A stretch of 64,000 nucleotides of DNA. It comes from Thermocatellispora tengchongensis. Its GTDB lineage: Bacteria; Actinomycetota; Actinomycetes; Streptosporangiales; Streptosporangiaceae. This document shows positions 54,758-63,218 of the stretch, piece after piece (positions within the stretch are counted from its first letter, which is position 1; each line of letters starts with the position of its first letter). The DNA lies in assembly GCF_014202315.1 (NCBI RefSeq), contig NZ_JACHGN010000004.1:434001-498000 (forward strand). Direction: 5' to 3'. Under the pieces are notes generated by a model that saw only the letters and a program-made list of their open reading frames with translations, ran no database searches and was not told the origin of the DNA. The translations under genes were made by a program, and so were the position numbers.

Positions 54758-55912
54758 TCAGCGCGGGGGGCGGGGCAGGCTCAGGCCGAGCATGGCGATC
54801 AGTTCGCGCTGCACCTCGTTGACGCCGCCGCCGAAGGTGAGCACGACCGCGCCCTTGACACCGCGGTCCACCCGTTCCATCAGGTCGGCGGTCTCGGGAT
54901 CGGCCGGGTCGCCGTATCTGGCCAGGACCTCGCCGACCAGCCGGCCGGCCTCCTGCACCCGCTCCGAGCCGTAGATCTTGGTCGCGGACGCGTCGGGAGC
55001 CCCCAGCCAGCCCAGGCCCATGTTCGCCGCGACCTGCCAGTTGAGCAGCTCGTTGGTGCGGAAGTAGGCGTGCACCCGCGCCAGCGCCCGGCGTACGTCG
55101 GGCTCGCCGGTCAGGCCCGCGCGCTCGGCCCAGCGGGCGAAGCGGTCGTAGGTGTGGGCGATGTTGCCGGCCGGACCGAGGGTGACGCGCTCGTGGTTGA
55201 GCTGGTTGACGATCAGGTCCCAGCCCTTGTTCTCCTCGCCGACCAGCATGTCCACCGGCACCCGTACGTCGGAGTAGTACGTGGCGTTGGTGTGGTGCCG
55301 CCCGTCCATGGTGACGATGGGGGTCCAGGAGAAGCCCGGGTCGGTGGTGTCCACGATCAGCATGGAGATGCCGCGGTGCTTCTTGGCGGCGGGGTCGGTG
55401 CGGGCGGCGAGCCAGATGTACTGCGCGTAGTGGGCGCCGCTGGTGAAGATCTTCTGCCCGTTGACGACGTAGTGGTCGCCGTCGCGCACCGCCGTGGTGC
55501 GCAGCGAGGCCAGGTCGGTGCCCGCCTCCGGCTCGCTGTAGCCGATGGCGAAGTGGCACTCGCCGGCCAGGATGCGGGGCAGGAAGAACTCCTTCTGCTT
55601 GTCGGTGCCGTACTGCATCAGGGTCGGCCCGACCGTCTGCACGGTGATGATCGGGTACGGCACCTCGGCGCGGGCGATCTCGTTGGCGAAGATCTGCTGC
55701 TCCAGCGGGCCGTAGCCGCCCCCGCCGTACTCCTTGGGCCAGCCGAGGCCGAGCTTGCCGTCGCGGCCCAGCCTGCGGCAGTGCTCCATGTACGCCTGCC
55801 CGAACGGGTCCTCGGAGATCTTCTTGCGGTCCTCGGCCGACAGGCAGCCCTGGAAGTACTCGCGCAGTTCGGCGCGGAGGCGGTGCTGCTCGGGGGTGAG
55901 GTCGATCAGCAT
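54758..55912 (-). CDS. fadE29: Acyl-CoA dehydrogenase FadE29 (ChsE2 subunit)
   Basis: 384 residues. The opening LIDLTPEQHRLRAELREYFQ, GYSEPEAGTDLASLRTTAV, TNATYYSDVRVPVDMLVGEE and the C-terminal TFGGGVNEVQRELIA are those of the igr-operon FadE29. It forms a heterotetramer with FadE28 and dehydrogenates the 3-carbon steroid side-chain CoA ester. ATG 55912 overlaps the fadE28 stop by one base (TGATG). Electrons should pass to ETF. Confidence 0.93.
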   Translation of the reverse strand: MLIDLTPEQHRLRAELREYFQGCLSAEDRKKISEDPFGQAYMEHCRRLGRDGKLGLGWPKEYGGGGYGPLEQQIFANEIARAEVPYPIITVQTVGPTLMQYGTDKQKEFFLPRILAGECHFAIGYSEPEAGTDLASLRTTAVRDGDHYVVNGQKIFTSGAHYAQYIWLAARTDPAAKKHRGISMLIVDTTDPGFSWTPIVTMDGRHHTNATYYSDVRVPVDMLVGEENKGWDLIVNQLNHERVTLGPAGNIAHTYDRFARWAERAGLTGEPDVRRALARVHAYFRTNELLNWQVAANMGLGWLGAPDASATKIYGSERVQEAGRLVGEVLARYGDPADPETADLMERVDRGVKGAVVLTFGGGVNEVQRELIAMLGLSLPRPPR

Positions 55913-56985
55913 CAGGCGTGCGCTCCGATCAGGTCGAGCTGGGCCGCCGACCCGCCCAGCAGGTGGGCCAGCCGCTTGCCCCAGGCGAAGTAGCGGTGCA
56001 GCGGGTAGGTGACGTCCAGGCCCAGCCCGCCGTGCAGGTGCTGGCAGGTGTGCAGCGCCTGGAGCACGGGCTCGGTGACGTGCAGGGCGGCGACGCCGAG
56101 GTCCCCGGTGGCGGGCAGGCCGTTCGCCAGCCGCCACGCGCCCGACCAGACGGCGACGTCCAGCGCCCGTCCGGCGATGTAGACGTCGGCGATCTGCACG
56201 GTGACCGCCTGGAACTCGGCCAGCGCCCGGCCGAACTGCCTGCGGTTCCTGATGTGCTCGGTGGTGAGGGCGAGCGCGGCGGCCAGCACGCCGGACGCCG
56301 CGGCGGTGATCCCGGCGAGCGCCAGGTCGCGCAGGTCGCCGGCCGCCTCGGGCCCGCCGACCCGCTCGGCCGGGGTGGCGTCGAGCGCCAGGGTCCCGGA
56401 CGGCTCCCCGGTCGCGGTGGGCTCCGGATGTACGCGGGCCGCCTGCGGGGCCACCAGGAACAGGCCCGGCCCGTCGGGGGCGGCGGCGGTGACGGCCACG
56501 CGGGTGGCCTGCGCGGCGTACGGGATGGCGCTCTTGCGGCCGTCGAGCCGCCAGCCGCTCCCGTCGGGGGTGGCGGTGGCGGCGGGGCCGGTGGCGGGGT
56601 CGGCGCCGGGCTCGCGGTAGCCGTAGGAGAGGACGGCCCGGCCGTCGGCGAGCGGCGCGAGCGCCGACTTCTGCTCGGGCGTGCCGTGCCGGGCGACGGC
56701 GAGCGCCGCGACGAGCGAGGGCAGCAGCGGCACCGGCGCGACGTGCGCCCCGGCCTCGCGCAGGATCACCGCGAGCTCCACCGGGCCGAGGCCCGCGCCG
56801 CCCGCCTCTTCCGGCAGGCACGCGCCCAGCAGGCCCGAGCCGGCCAGCGCGGTCCAGATCCCCTCCGCGTACGGCCGTCCGCTGCGCTCGTGCTCCTCGA
56901 TCCGCGCCTGTGCGGCCTCCTTGCCCAGCACCTCCGAGGCCAGCGCCTTCAGGTCCCGTTGCGTCTCGTCAAGGTCGAAGTCCAC
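55912..56985 (-). CDS. fadE28: Acyl-CoA dehydrogenase FadE28 (ChsE1 subunit)
   Basis: 357 residues. It is the shorter, partly degenerate partner of the heterotetrameric ChsE1E2 enzyme. The C-terminal ALTTEHIRNRRQFGRALAEFQ, HHLHGG-type segment CQHLHGGLGLDVTYPLHRY and the LLGGSAAQLDLIGA end agree with FadE28. Start is GTG 56985 with GGGAG upstream. It is the first gene of the operon, preceded by a promoter with a KstR-like site. Confidence 0.92.
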   Translation of the reverse strand: MDFDLDETQRDLKALASEVLGKEAAQARIEEHERSGRPYAEGIWTALAGSGLLGACLPEEAGGAGLGPVELAVILREAGAHVAPVPLLPSLVAALAVARHGTPEQKSALAPLADGRAVLSYGYREPGADPATGPAATATPDGSGWRLDGRKSAIPYAAQATRVAVTAAAPDGPGLFLVAPQAARVHPEPTATGEPSGTLALDATPAERVGGPEAAGDLRDLALAGITAAASGVLAAALALTTEHIRNRRQFGRALAEFQAVTVQIADVYIAGRALDVAVWSGAWRLANGLPATGDLGVAALHVTEPVLQALHTCQHLHGGLGLDVTYPLHRYFAWGKRLAHLLGGSAAQLDLIGAHA

Positions 56986-57035
56986 CGGCGCTCCCCGATC
57001 GCTTCACCGAACGGTTGCTTGGTCAGTCGAATGGC

Positions 57036-57064
57036 AAAGTAGAACACATTTCATTCTGTGTCCA
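57036..57064 (-). promoter_or_regulatory. igr operon promoter with KstR-like site
   Basis: On the minus strand TGGACA (57064-57059) and TACTTT (57041-57036) are spaced by 17 bp. Between them lies TAGAACACATTTCA (57040-57053 on the plus strand), which matches the KstR consensus TnnAACnnGTTnnA except for GTT->ATT in one half. Repressor there would exclude RNA polymerase. Confidence 0.6.
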
Positions 57065-57173
57065 GTGGGCGGCTGTTCCGGCAACTTCCGACATGTCGGT
57101 GTAACAGGAAAGTCATAGCTGAGCGGGGGTTCTTTAGTACTGGCGAGTAACCAGCCGCGCGCTGCGGAAATGG

Positions 57174-57187
57174 GATAACGTGTTCTT
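57174..57187. promoter_or_regulatory. Possible autoregulatory KstR site
   Basis: GATAACGTGTTCTT contains the AACnnGTT core with non-consensus ends, 88 bp before the likely kstR start and directly before an upstream ATG (57188). GATAAC here also resembles a -10 box. Confidence 0.4.
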
Positions 57188-57274
57188 ATGCGCAGCTCGC
57201 ATGCGACCGCCCCGGTGCCCACCGTTCCGCACCGTTCCCGCACGTCCGCCCCCAGCCAGACCGAGGGGACCGCC

Positions 57275-57883
57275 ATGGTGGACACCCAGCCGACCACCGG
57301 CGCGGGCGGCTCCGGCGTCCGCACCCGCAGCCAGCACCAGCGGCGCAAGCGGATCGTCCAGGCGGCGGCGGCGCTGGCCTCGCGCGGCGGCGTCGAGGCG
57401 ATGCAGATGCGCACGGTCGCCGAGCGCGCCGGGGTCGCGCTCGGCACGCTGTACCGCTACTTCCCCTCCAAGATGGATCTCGTCGTGGCGGTTGTCAGCG
57501 AGGAGATCGATCTGCTGGAGAGCAGCATCGAGCGCCGCCCGCCGAGCGCCGGCACCGCCGCGGGCCGGGCGGTGGACGTGCTGATGCGGGCCACCAGGGG
57601 CCTGATGCGCGAGCCTGAGCTGGCCGACGCGCTGATCCGCTCGCTGATCATGGCCGAGGTCGACACCCCGTTCGGCGACCGGATGGCCGGCCTGCTGCTG
57701 CGGGTCTCCGCGGCCGGCCTCACCGCCGAGTCGGCCACCGACGAGCAGCTCGCGCTCACCGGCTCGCTGGCCAGCGTGTGGGTGCACGAGCTGCTGGAGA
57801 TGCTGCGCGGCAGGCGTACGTACGAGCAGATCCAGCACCGCATCGAGATCGCGGCCAGCCGCCTGCTCGCCGACTTCGGCTGA
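57275..57883 (+). CDS. kstR: TetR-family regulator of steroid catabolism, KstR-like
   Basis: 202 residues. The DNA-binding part AMQMRTVAERAGVALGTLYRYFPSK is almost the KstR sequence; KstR represses sterol catabolism in mycobacteria and rhodococci until a CoA-thioester cholesterol metabolite binds. It lies between the igr-type operon and fadA5, and KstR-consensus sites are found at all three nearby units. ATG 57275 has GAGGGG about six bases upstream. An upstream ATG at 57188 would add 29 residues from a leaderless transcript; I cannot exclude it. Confidence 0.88.
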   Translation: MVDTQPTTGAGGSGVRTRSQHQRRKRIVQAAAALASRGGVEAMQMRTVAERAGVALGTLYRYFPSKMDLVVAVVSEEIDLLESSIERRPPSAGTAAGRAVDVLMRATRGLMREPELADALIRSLIMAEVDTPFGDRMAGLLLRVSAAGLTAESATDEQLALTGSLASVWVHELLEMLRGRRTYEQIQHRIEIAASRLLADFG

Positions 57884-57890
57884 CCGGCCG

Positions 57891-57900
57891 GAACCGGTTC
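57891..57900. promoter_or_regulatory. GAACCGGTTC palindrome
   Basis: A perfect 10-bp palindrome eight bases after the kstR stop, with the AACnnGTT core of KstR sites but C ends instead of T/A. It may be a second, weaker site for fadA5 control. Confidence 0.35.
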
Positions 57901-57915
57901 ACCCCCCGGTCCGCC

Positions 57916-57938
57916 GCCCCGGACGGCCCTTCCGGGGC
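57916..57938 (+). terminator. Terminator after kstR
   Basis: GCCCCGGA (57916-57923) and TCCGGGGC (57931-57938) form a perfect 8-bp stem with a 7-nt loop, 33 bp after the kstR stop and just before the fadA5 operator. Confidence 0.6.
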
Positions 57939-57942
57939 AAAG

Positions 57943-57956
57943 TAGAACCGGTTACA
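57943..57956. promoter_or_regulatory. KstR-type operator of fadA5
   Basis: TAGAACCGGTTACA matches TnnAACnnGTTnnA at every fixed position. It lies 38 bp before the fadA5 ATG and overlaps a -10-like TACAGT (57953-57958). Confidence 0.75.
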
Positions 57957-57972
57957 GTCGTTCCAGGACTAG

Positions 57973-59151
<1,179 letters not shown>

Positions 59152-59177
59152 CCCGGCGCCCCCGCCGCCTACACTAG

Positions 59178-59188
59178 ACATCGGATGT
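59178..59188. promoter_or_regulatory. GntR operator overlapping its own start
   Basis: ACATCGGATGT is an 11-bp palindrome that includes the ATG (59185). TACACT (59170-59175) ends nine bases before the ATG, so the message should be leaderless and the operator lies on the transcription start. The core CATCGGATG recurs upstream of the fuconate dehydratase gene. Confidence 0.6.
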
Positions 59189-59892
59189 TTGACCCGAGTG
59201 TGAGGGACGGTGGGCGGGTGGCGGTCACGGACGCCGCGATCGACAAGATCAAGCAGATGATCATCTCCGGAGAGCTGTCCCCCGGCGACCGCCTGCCCAA
59301 GGAGGCCGACCTGGCCGAGCGCCTGGGCCTGTCCCGCAACTCGCTGCGCGAGGCCGTACGCGCGCTGGCCCTGATCCACGTGCTGGACGTGCGGCAGGGC
59401 GACGGCACCTACGTCACCAGCCTGGAGCCGCACCTCCTGCTCGACGCGATGTCGTTCGTGGTCGACTTCCACCGCGACGACACCGTGCTGCAGTTCTTCC
59501 AGGTACGCCGCATCCTGGAGCCCGCCGCCACCGCGCTCGCCGCCGTGCACATGACCCCGGCCAACGTCGAGGACCTGGGCGCGATCCTCGACTCGCTCCC
59601 CGCCGAGCCGACCGTGGAGGAGCTGGTGGCCAACGACCTGAAGTTCCACCAGCGCATCGCGGCCGGCTCGGGCAACGCCGTGCTCGGCTCGCTGATCGAG
59701 AGCCTGTCCGGCCCGACCACGCGGGCCCGGATCTGGCGCGGGCTCACCCAGGAGGGCGCTCTGGAGAAGACCCGCGAGCAGCACGTCGCGATCTACGACG
59801 CCATCGCCTCCCGCCAGCCGGAGGTGGCCCGCTCCTGGGCCACCGTCCACATCGCCGGCGTCGAGGACTGGCTGCGCCGCACTCTGGCCTAA
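59185..59892 (+). CDS. FadR-type GntR regulator of the fucose-type operon
   Basis: 235 residues. The N-terminal winged helix (KIKQMIISGELSPGDRLPKEADLAERLGLSRNSLREAVRALA) is followed by an FCD sensor domain with the metal/ligand residues pattern VRRILEPAATALAA, NDLKFHQRIAAGSGN and REQHVAIYDAI. FCD-type GntR proteins bind sugar acids. Convergent to and overlapping by four bases the end of the aldo/keto reductase gene. A shared operator motif with the fuconate dehydratase gene suggests it represses that operon and itself. Confidence 0.88.
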   Translation: MFDPSVRDGGRVAVTDAAIDKIKQMIISGELSPGDRLPKEADLAERLGLSRNSLREAVRALALIHVLDVRQGDGTYVTSLEPHLLLDAMSFVVDFHRDDTVLQFFQVRRILEPAATALAAVHMTPANVEDLGAILDSLPAEPTVEELVANDLKFHQRIAAGSGNAVLGSLIESLSGPTTRARIWRGLTQEGALEKTREQHVAIYDAIASRQPEVARSWATVHIAGVEDWLRRTLA

Positions 59893-60890
59893 GGGGCCCC
59901 GAAGGTCACGGCGTCCTTGGCGAGCAGGCCCTCGCCGGCCAGATCGGCCCACAGCTCCTCGGGCACCGGCGCCGCGGCCAGGGCCGTGTTGCGCTCGACC
60001 TCGGCGGCCGTACGGGTGCCCACCACGACCGAGGCGACCGCGGGGTGGCGCAGCGGGAAGGCCAGCGCGGCCTGGGGCAGGGTGACGCCGTGCCGCTCGC
60101 ACACCGCGGCGATGCGGCGGGCGCGCTCCAGCATCTCCGCGGGGGCCGGGGCGTAGTCGTAGGTGCCGTGCGGGTCGTGCGTGGCCAGCAGGCCGCTGTT
60201 GAACACCCCCGCGGCCAGCACCCGCACCCCGCGCTCGGCGCACAGCGGCAGCAGCTCGGCCAGCGCCGACTGGTCCAGCAGGGTGTAGCGGCCGGCCAGC
60301 ATGATCACGTCCACGCCGGTCTCGCGGACGAACCCGGCCAGCATCCGCCACTGGTTCATGCCGACCCCGACCGCCTTGATCACCCCCTGGTCGCGCAGCT
60401 CCGCCAGGGCCGGGTACGCCTCCTCCACCGCCTGCCGCCAGTGGTCGTCGGGGTCGTGGATCAGGGCCACGTCCACCGAGTCCAGGCCCAGCCGGTCCAG
60501 GCTCTCCTCCAGCGAACGGCGTACGCCGTCGCGGGAGAAGTCCCACAGGCGGCGCAGGCCCGGCGCCACGTCGAAGCCCTCGGTGTCGGGCCCGGCCGCG
60601 GGGTCGGGCACCAGCAGCCGTCCGACCTTCGTGGACAGCACGTACGCCTCCCGCGGGCGCTCGCGCAGGGCCGCGCCGAGCCGCCGCTCCGACAGGCCGA
60701 GCCCGTAGTGCGGCGCGGTGTCGTACAGGCGTACGCCCGCCTCCCACGCGGCGTCCACCGCGGCGCGGGCCTCCTCGTCGGAGACGGCCTGGAACAGGTT
60801 CCCGATCGGCGCCGCGCCGAACCCGTACGCCGGCAGCGTGATCGGGGCCATCGGGCTGTGCTCAGGCTGAACCGGCACGACACTCGCCAT
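59889..60890 (-). CDS. Aldo/keto reductase, L-fucose/galactose dehydrogenase-like
   Basis: 333 residues, AKR fold. The catalytic Tyr is in LYDTAPHYGLGLSERRLG, Lys in VLSTKVGR and His in DVALIHDPDD. These features resemble D-threo-aldose 1-dehydrogenase / L-fucose dehydrogenase, which oxidises L-fucose to the lactone. It is last in the three-gene catabolic unit. ATG 60890 is the longest start, but GAGAGG abuts it, so an internal ATG 60851 or GTG 60878 is possible. Confidence 0.8.
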   Translation of the reverse strand: MASVVPVQPEHSPMAPITLPAYGFGAAPIGNLFQAVSDEEARAAVDAAWEAGVRLYDTAPHYGLGLSERRLGAALRERPREAYVLSTKVGRLLVPDPAAGPDTEGFDVAPGLRRLWDFSRDGVRRSLEESLDRLGLDSVDVALIHDPDDHWRQAVEEAYPALAELRDQGVIKAVGVGMNQWRMLAGFVRETGVDVIMLAGRYTLLDQSALAELLPLCAERGVRVLAAGVFNSGLLATHDPHGTYDYAPAPAEMLERARRIAAVCERHGVTLPQAALAFPLRHPAVASVVVGTRTAAEVERNTALAAAPVPEELWADLAGEGLLAKDAVTFGAP

Positions 60891-60906
60891 CCTCTCGGAT
60901 CAAGGT

Positions 60907-61659
60907 TCACTCCGCCCGCAGCCGCAGGCCCTGCATGCCGCCGTCCACGGCGAGCGCGGTGCCCGTGGTGGCGGAGGCGAGCGGGCCGGCCAGGTAGGCG
61001 ATGGCGGCGGCGACCTCCTCGGCGGTGACCAGGCGGCCCATCGGCTGGCGCCGGTTCAGCGCCGCGCGCTCGGCCTCCGGGTCCTCGGCGGCGTCGAGCA
61101 GCCGCCCCACCCAGGGCGTGTCGGCGGTGCCCGGGTTGACGCAGTTGACCCGGATGCCCTCGCGTACGTGGTCGGCGGCCATGGCCAGCGTGAGCGAGAG
61201 CACCGCGCCCTTGGTCGCGCTGTACAGGGCCCGCTGCGGCAGCCCGGCGGTCGCGGCGATCGAGCAGGTGTTCACGATCGCGGCGTGCCGGGAGCGGCGC
61301 AGGTGCGGCAGGGCGGCGCGCGCCACCCGCACCATGCCGAAGACGTTGACGTCGAAGACCCGCCGCCACTCCTCGTCGGGGTTGTCCTCGACGGTGCCCG
61401 CCGCGCCGATGCCGGCGTTGTTCACCAGGACGTCCAGGCCGCCGAGGGCGTCCACCGCCTCGGCGACGGCGCGGCGTACGGACTCGTCGTCGGTCACGTC
61501 CGCCTTCACGCCGGTGAACGGCTCGCCCGGGGGCGCGAGGTCCAGGCAGGCCACCGCCGCGCCGCGCTCGGCGAGCAGGGTCGCGGTGGCCAGCCCGATG
61601 CCGGACCCACCCCCGGTGACCAGGGCTTTGAGCCCGGCGAAGTCCTTGATGTCGGTCAC
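60907..61659 (-). CDS. SDR-family dehydrogenase (2-keto-3-deoxy-fuconate type)
   Basis: 250 residues, classical short-chain dehydrogenase. NAD-binding [12 protein letters not shown] in VLVNNAGIG, and YSATK catalytic motif with upstream Ser in NTCSIAAT. Start is GTG 61659, with GGAGG five bases upstream, overlapping the fuconate dehydratase stop as GTGA. In the oxidative fucose pathway this step oxidises 2-keto-3-deoxy-L-fuconate. Specificity is inferred from context. Confidence 0.88.
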   Translation of the reverse strand: MTDIKDFAGLKALVTGGGSGIGLATATLLAERGAAVACLDLAPPGEPFTGVKADVTDDESVRRAVAEAVDALGGLDVLVNNAGIGAAGTVEDNPDEEWRRVFDVNVFGMVRVARAALPHLRRSRHAAIVNTCSIAATAGLPQRALYSATKGAVLSLTLAMAADHVREGIRVNCVNPGTADTPWVGRLLDAAEDPEAERAALNRRQPMGRLVTAEEVAAAIAYLAGPLASATTGTALAVDGGMQGLRLRAE

Positions 61660-62945
61660 GTGGTCCTCCAGGTGTACTGGGCGATCGACTCCGGGCGCAT
61701 GGCGGCGCTGAAGCCGGGGGCGCCGGGGGCGGCGTACGCGCCGTTCTTGATCACGACCGGGTCGACGAAGTGCTCGTGCAGGTGCTCGACGTACTCGATC
61801 ATCCGGTTCTCGGTGGAGCCGCTCACCGCGACGAAGTCGAACATCGCCAGGTGCTGCACCAGCTCGCACAGCCCCACCCCGCCCGCGTGCGGGCACACGG
61901 GAACGCCGTGCTTCGCCGCGAGCAGCAGGATGGCCAGGTTCTCGTTGACGCCGCCGACGCGGGCGGCGTCGAGCTGGAGCACTCCGAGCGCGCCGGCCCG
62001 GAGCATCTGCTTGAAGATCACCCGGTTCTGCACGTGCTCGCCGGTGGCGACCCGGATCGGCGCGATGGCGCGGGCGATCTCGGCGTGGCCGAGCACGTCG
62101 TCGGGGCTGGTCGGCTCCTCCACCCACCACGGGTCGAACTCGGCCAGCTCGCGCACCCAGGCGATGGCGGCGCCGACGTCCCAGCGCTGGTTGGCGTCGA
62201 TCGCGATGGGAAACCCCGGGCCGCACACCTCGCGGGCGATCCGCAGCCTGCGCCGGTCGTCTCCCAGATCGGCCCCCACCTTCAGCTTGATCATCGGGAA
62301 GCCGTCGGCCAGCGCCTGCGCGCACAGGCGGCGCAGCTTGTCATCGGAGTAGCCGAGCCAGCCCGGGGAGGTGGCGTACGCCGGGTAGCCGTGCCGCCGG
62401 AGGCGTTCGATCCGGTCCGCGCGGCCCGGCTCGGCCGCGCGCAGGATGTCCAGGGCGTCCTGGCGGGTCAGCGCGTCGGACAGGTAGCGCAGGTCGAGCA
62501 GCTCCACGAGCTGTTCCGGGGACATCTCCGCCAGCAGCAGCCACAGCGGCAGCCCCGCCCGCCTGGCCTTCAGGTCCCACAGGGCGTTGACGACCGCGCC
62601 GACGGCCATGTGCATGACGCCCTTCTCCGGCCCGAGCCAGCGAAGCTGCGAGTCGCCGATCATCTCCCGGTAGCGGGCGCCCATGTCCTCGGCGTCGCGC
62701 CCGAGCACGTACGGCTCCAGCGCCCGGATCGCGGCGGTCTGCACGTCGTTGCCGCGTCCGATGGTGAAGGCGAACCCGTGCCCCTCGGCACCGTCGTCGG
62801 TGCGCAGCACCACGTAGGAGGCGGAGTAGTCGGGGTCGGGGTTCATCGCGTCGGACCCGGCGCGCTCCCGCGAGGTGGGGAAGCGGATGTCATGGGTCTC
62901 CATCGCGACGATCCGGTAGGGCACCGCGGCCACCTCCGGCAGCAT
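61656..62945 (-). CDS. L-fuconate dehydratase (enolase superfamily)
   Basis: 429 residues. The mandelate-racemase-type site is present: KLKVG after PMI (Lys of the KxK motif), the metal ligands D in [12 protein letters not shown] in [10 protein letters not shown] and E in ATGEHVQNR, and the H of [11 protein letters not shown]. This set with the LKVG and HVQNR segments agrees with fuconate dehydratases. It converts L-fuconate to 2-keto-3-deoxy-L-fuconate. ATG 62945 is apparently leaderless: TATCAT ends seven bases before it on the coding strand, and an operator overlaps. Confidence 0.9.
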   Translation of the reverse strand: MLPEVAAVPYRIVAMETHDIRFPTSRERAGSDAMNPDPDYSASYVVLRTDDGAEGHGFAFTIGRGNDVQTAAIRALEPYVLGRDAEDMGARYREMIGDSQLRWLGPEKGVMHMAVGAVVNALWDLKARRAGLPLWLLLAEMSPEQLVELLDLRYLSDALTRQDALDILRAAEPGRADRIERLRRHGYPAYATSPGWLGYSDDKLRRLCAQALADGFPMIKLKVGADLGDDRRRLRIAREVCGPGFPIAIDANQRWDVGAAIAWVRELAEFDPWWVEEPTSPDDVLGHAEIARAIAPIRVATGEHVQNRVIFKQMLRAGALGVLQLDAARVGGVNENLAILLLAAKHGVPVCPHAGGVGLCELVQHLAMFDFVAVSGSTENRMIEYVEHLHEHFVDPVVIKNGAYAAPGAPGFSAAMRPESIAQYTWRTT

Positions 62946-62946
62946 A

Positions 62947-62955
62947 CATCGGATG
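62947..62955. promoter_or_regulatory. CATCGGATG element at the fuconate dehydratase start
   Basis: The same 9-bp palindromic core as at the GntR gene (59179-59187), two bases upstream of the fuconate dehydratase ATG and overlapping its -10 box TATCAT (62958-62953, minus strand). A further ATCGGATGT lies at 63035-63043, flanked by GGACA/TGTCC. Confidence 0.55.
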
Positions 62956-63129
62956 ATATGTCGCGATAGTGATCGATATAGCGGCTCCTGTCAAGATGCG
63001 ACATGCTGATTCGGCCGTAGCGGACACTTCAGAGATCGGATGTCCTCGCTTCACCACCCCTCCACCCGGGGCGGCCTTATACGATCATGAACGTCAGGGG
63101 GCGGCGACACGACCGCCTTGACGTAAGCT

Positions 63130-63158
63130 CGGACAAGTAATAGAACACGTTCTAGATA
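63130..63158 (+). promoter_or_regulatory. CYP125 promoter with perfect KstR operator
   Basis: TAGAACACGTTCTA (63141-63154) matches TnnAACnnGTTnnA exactly, with inverted TAGAAC/GTTCTA halves. A -35-like CGGACA (63130-63135) and -10-like TAGATA (63153-63158) with 17-bp spacing bracket it, 61 bp before the ATG. Confidence 0.75.
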
Positions 63159-63218
63159 CGCCACAACCAAACGCTCGCTCAAATACATGGTCCATATCCC
63201 GGCGGAGGTATCCCGATC

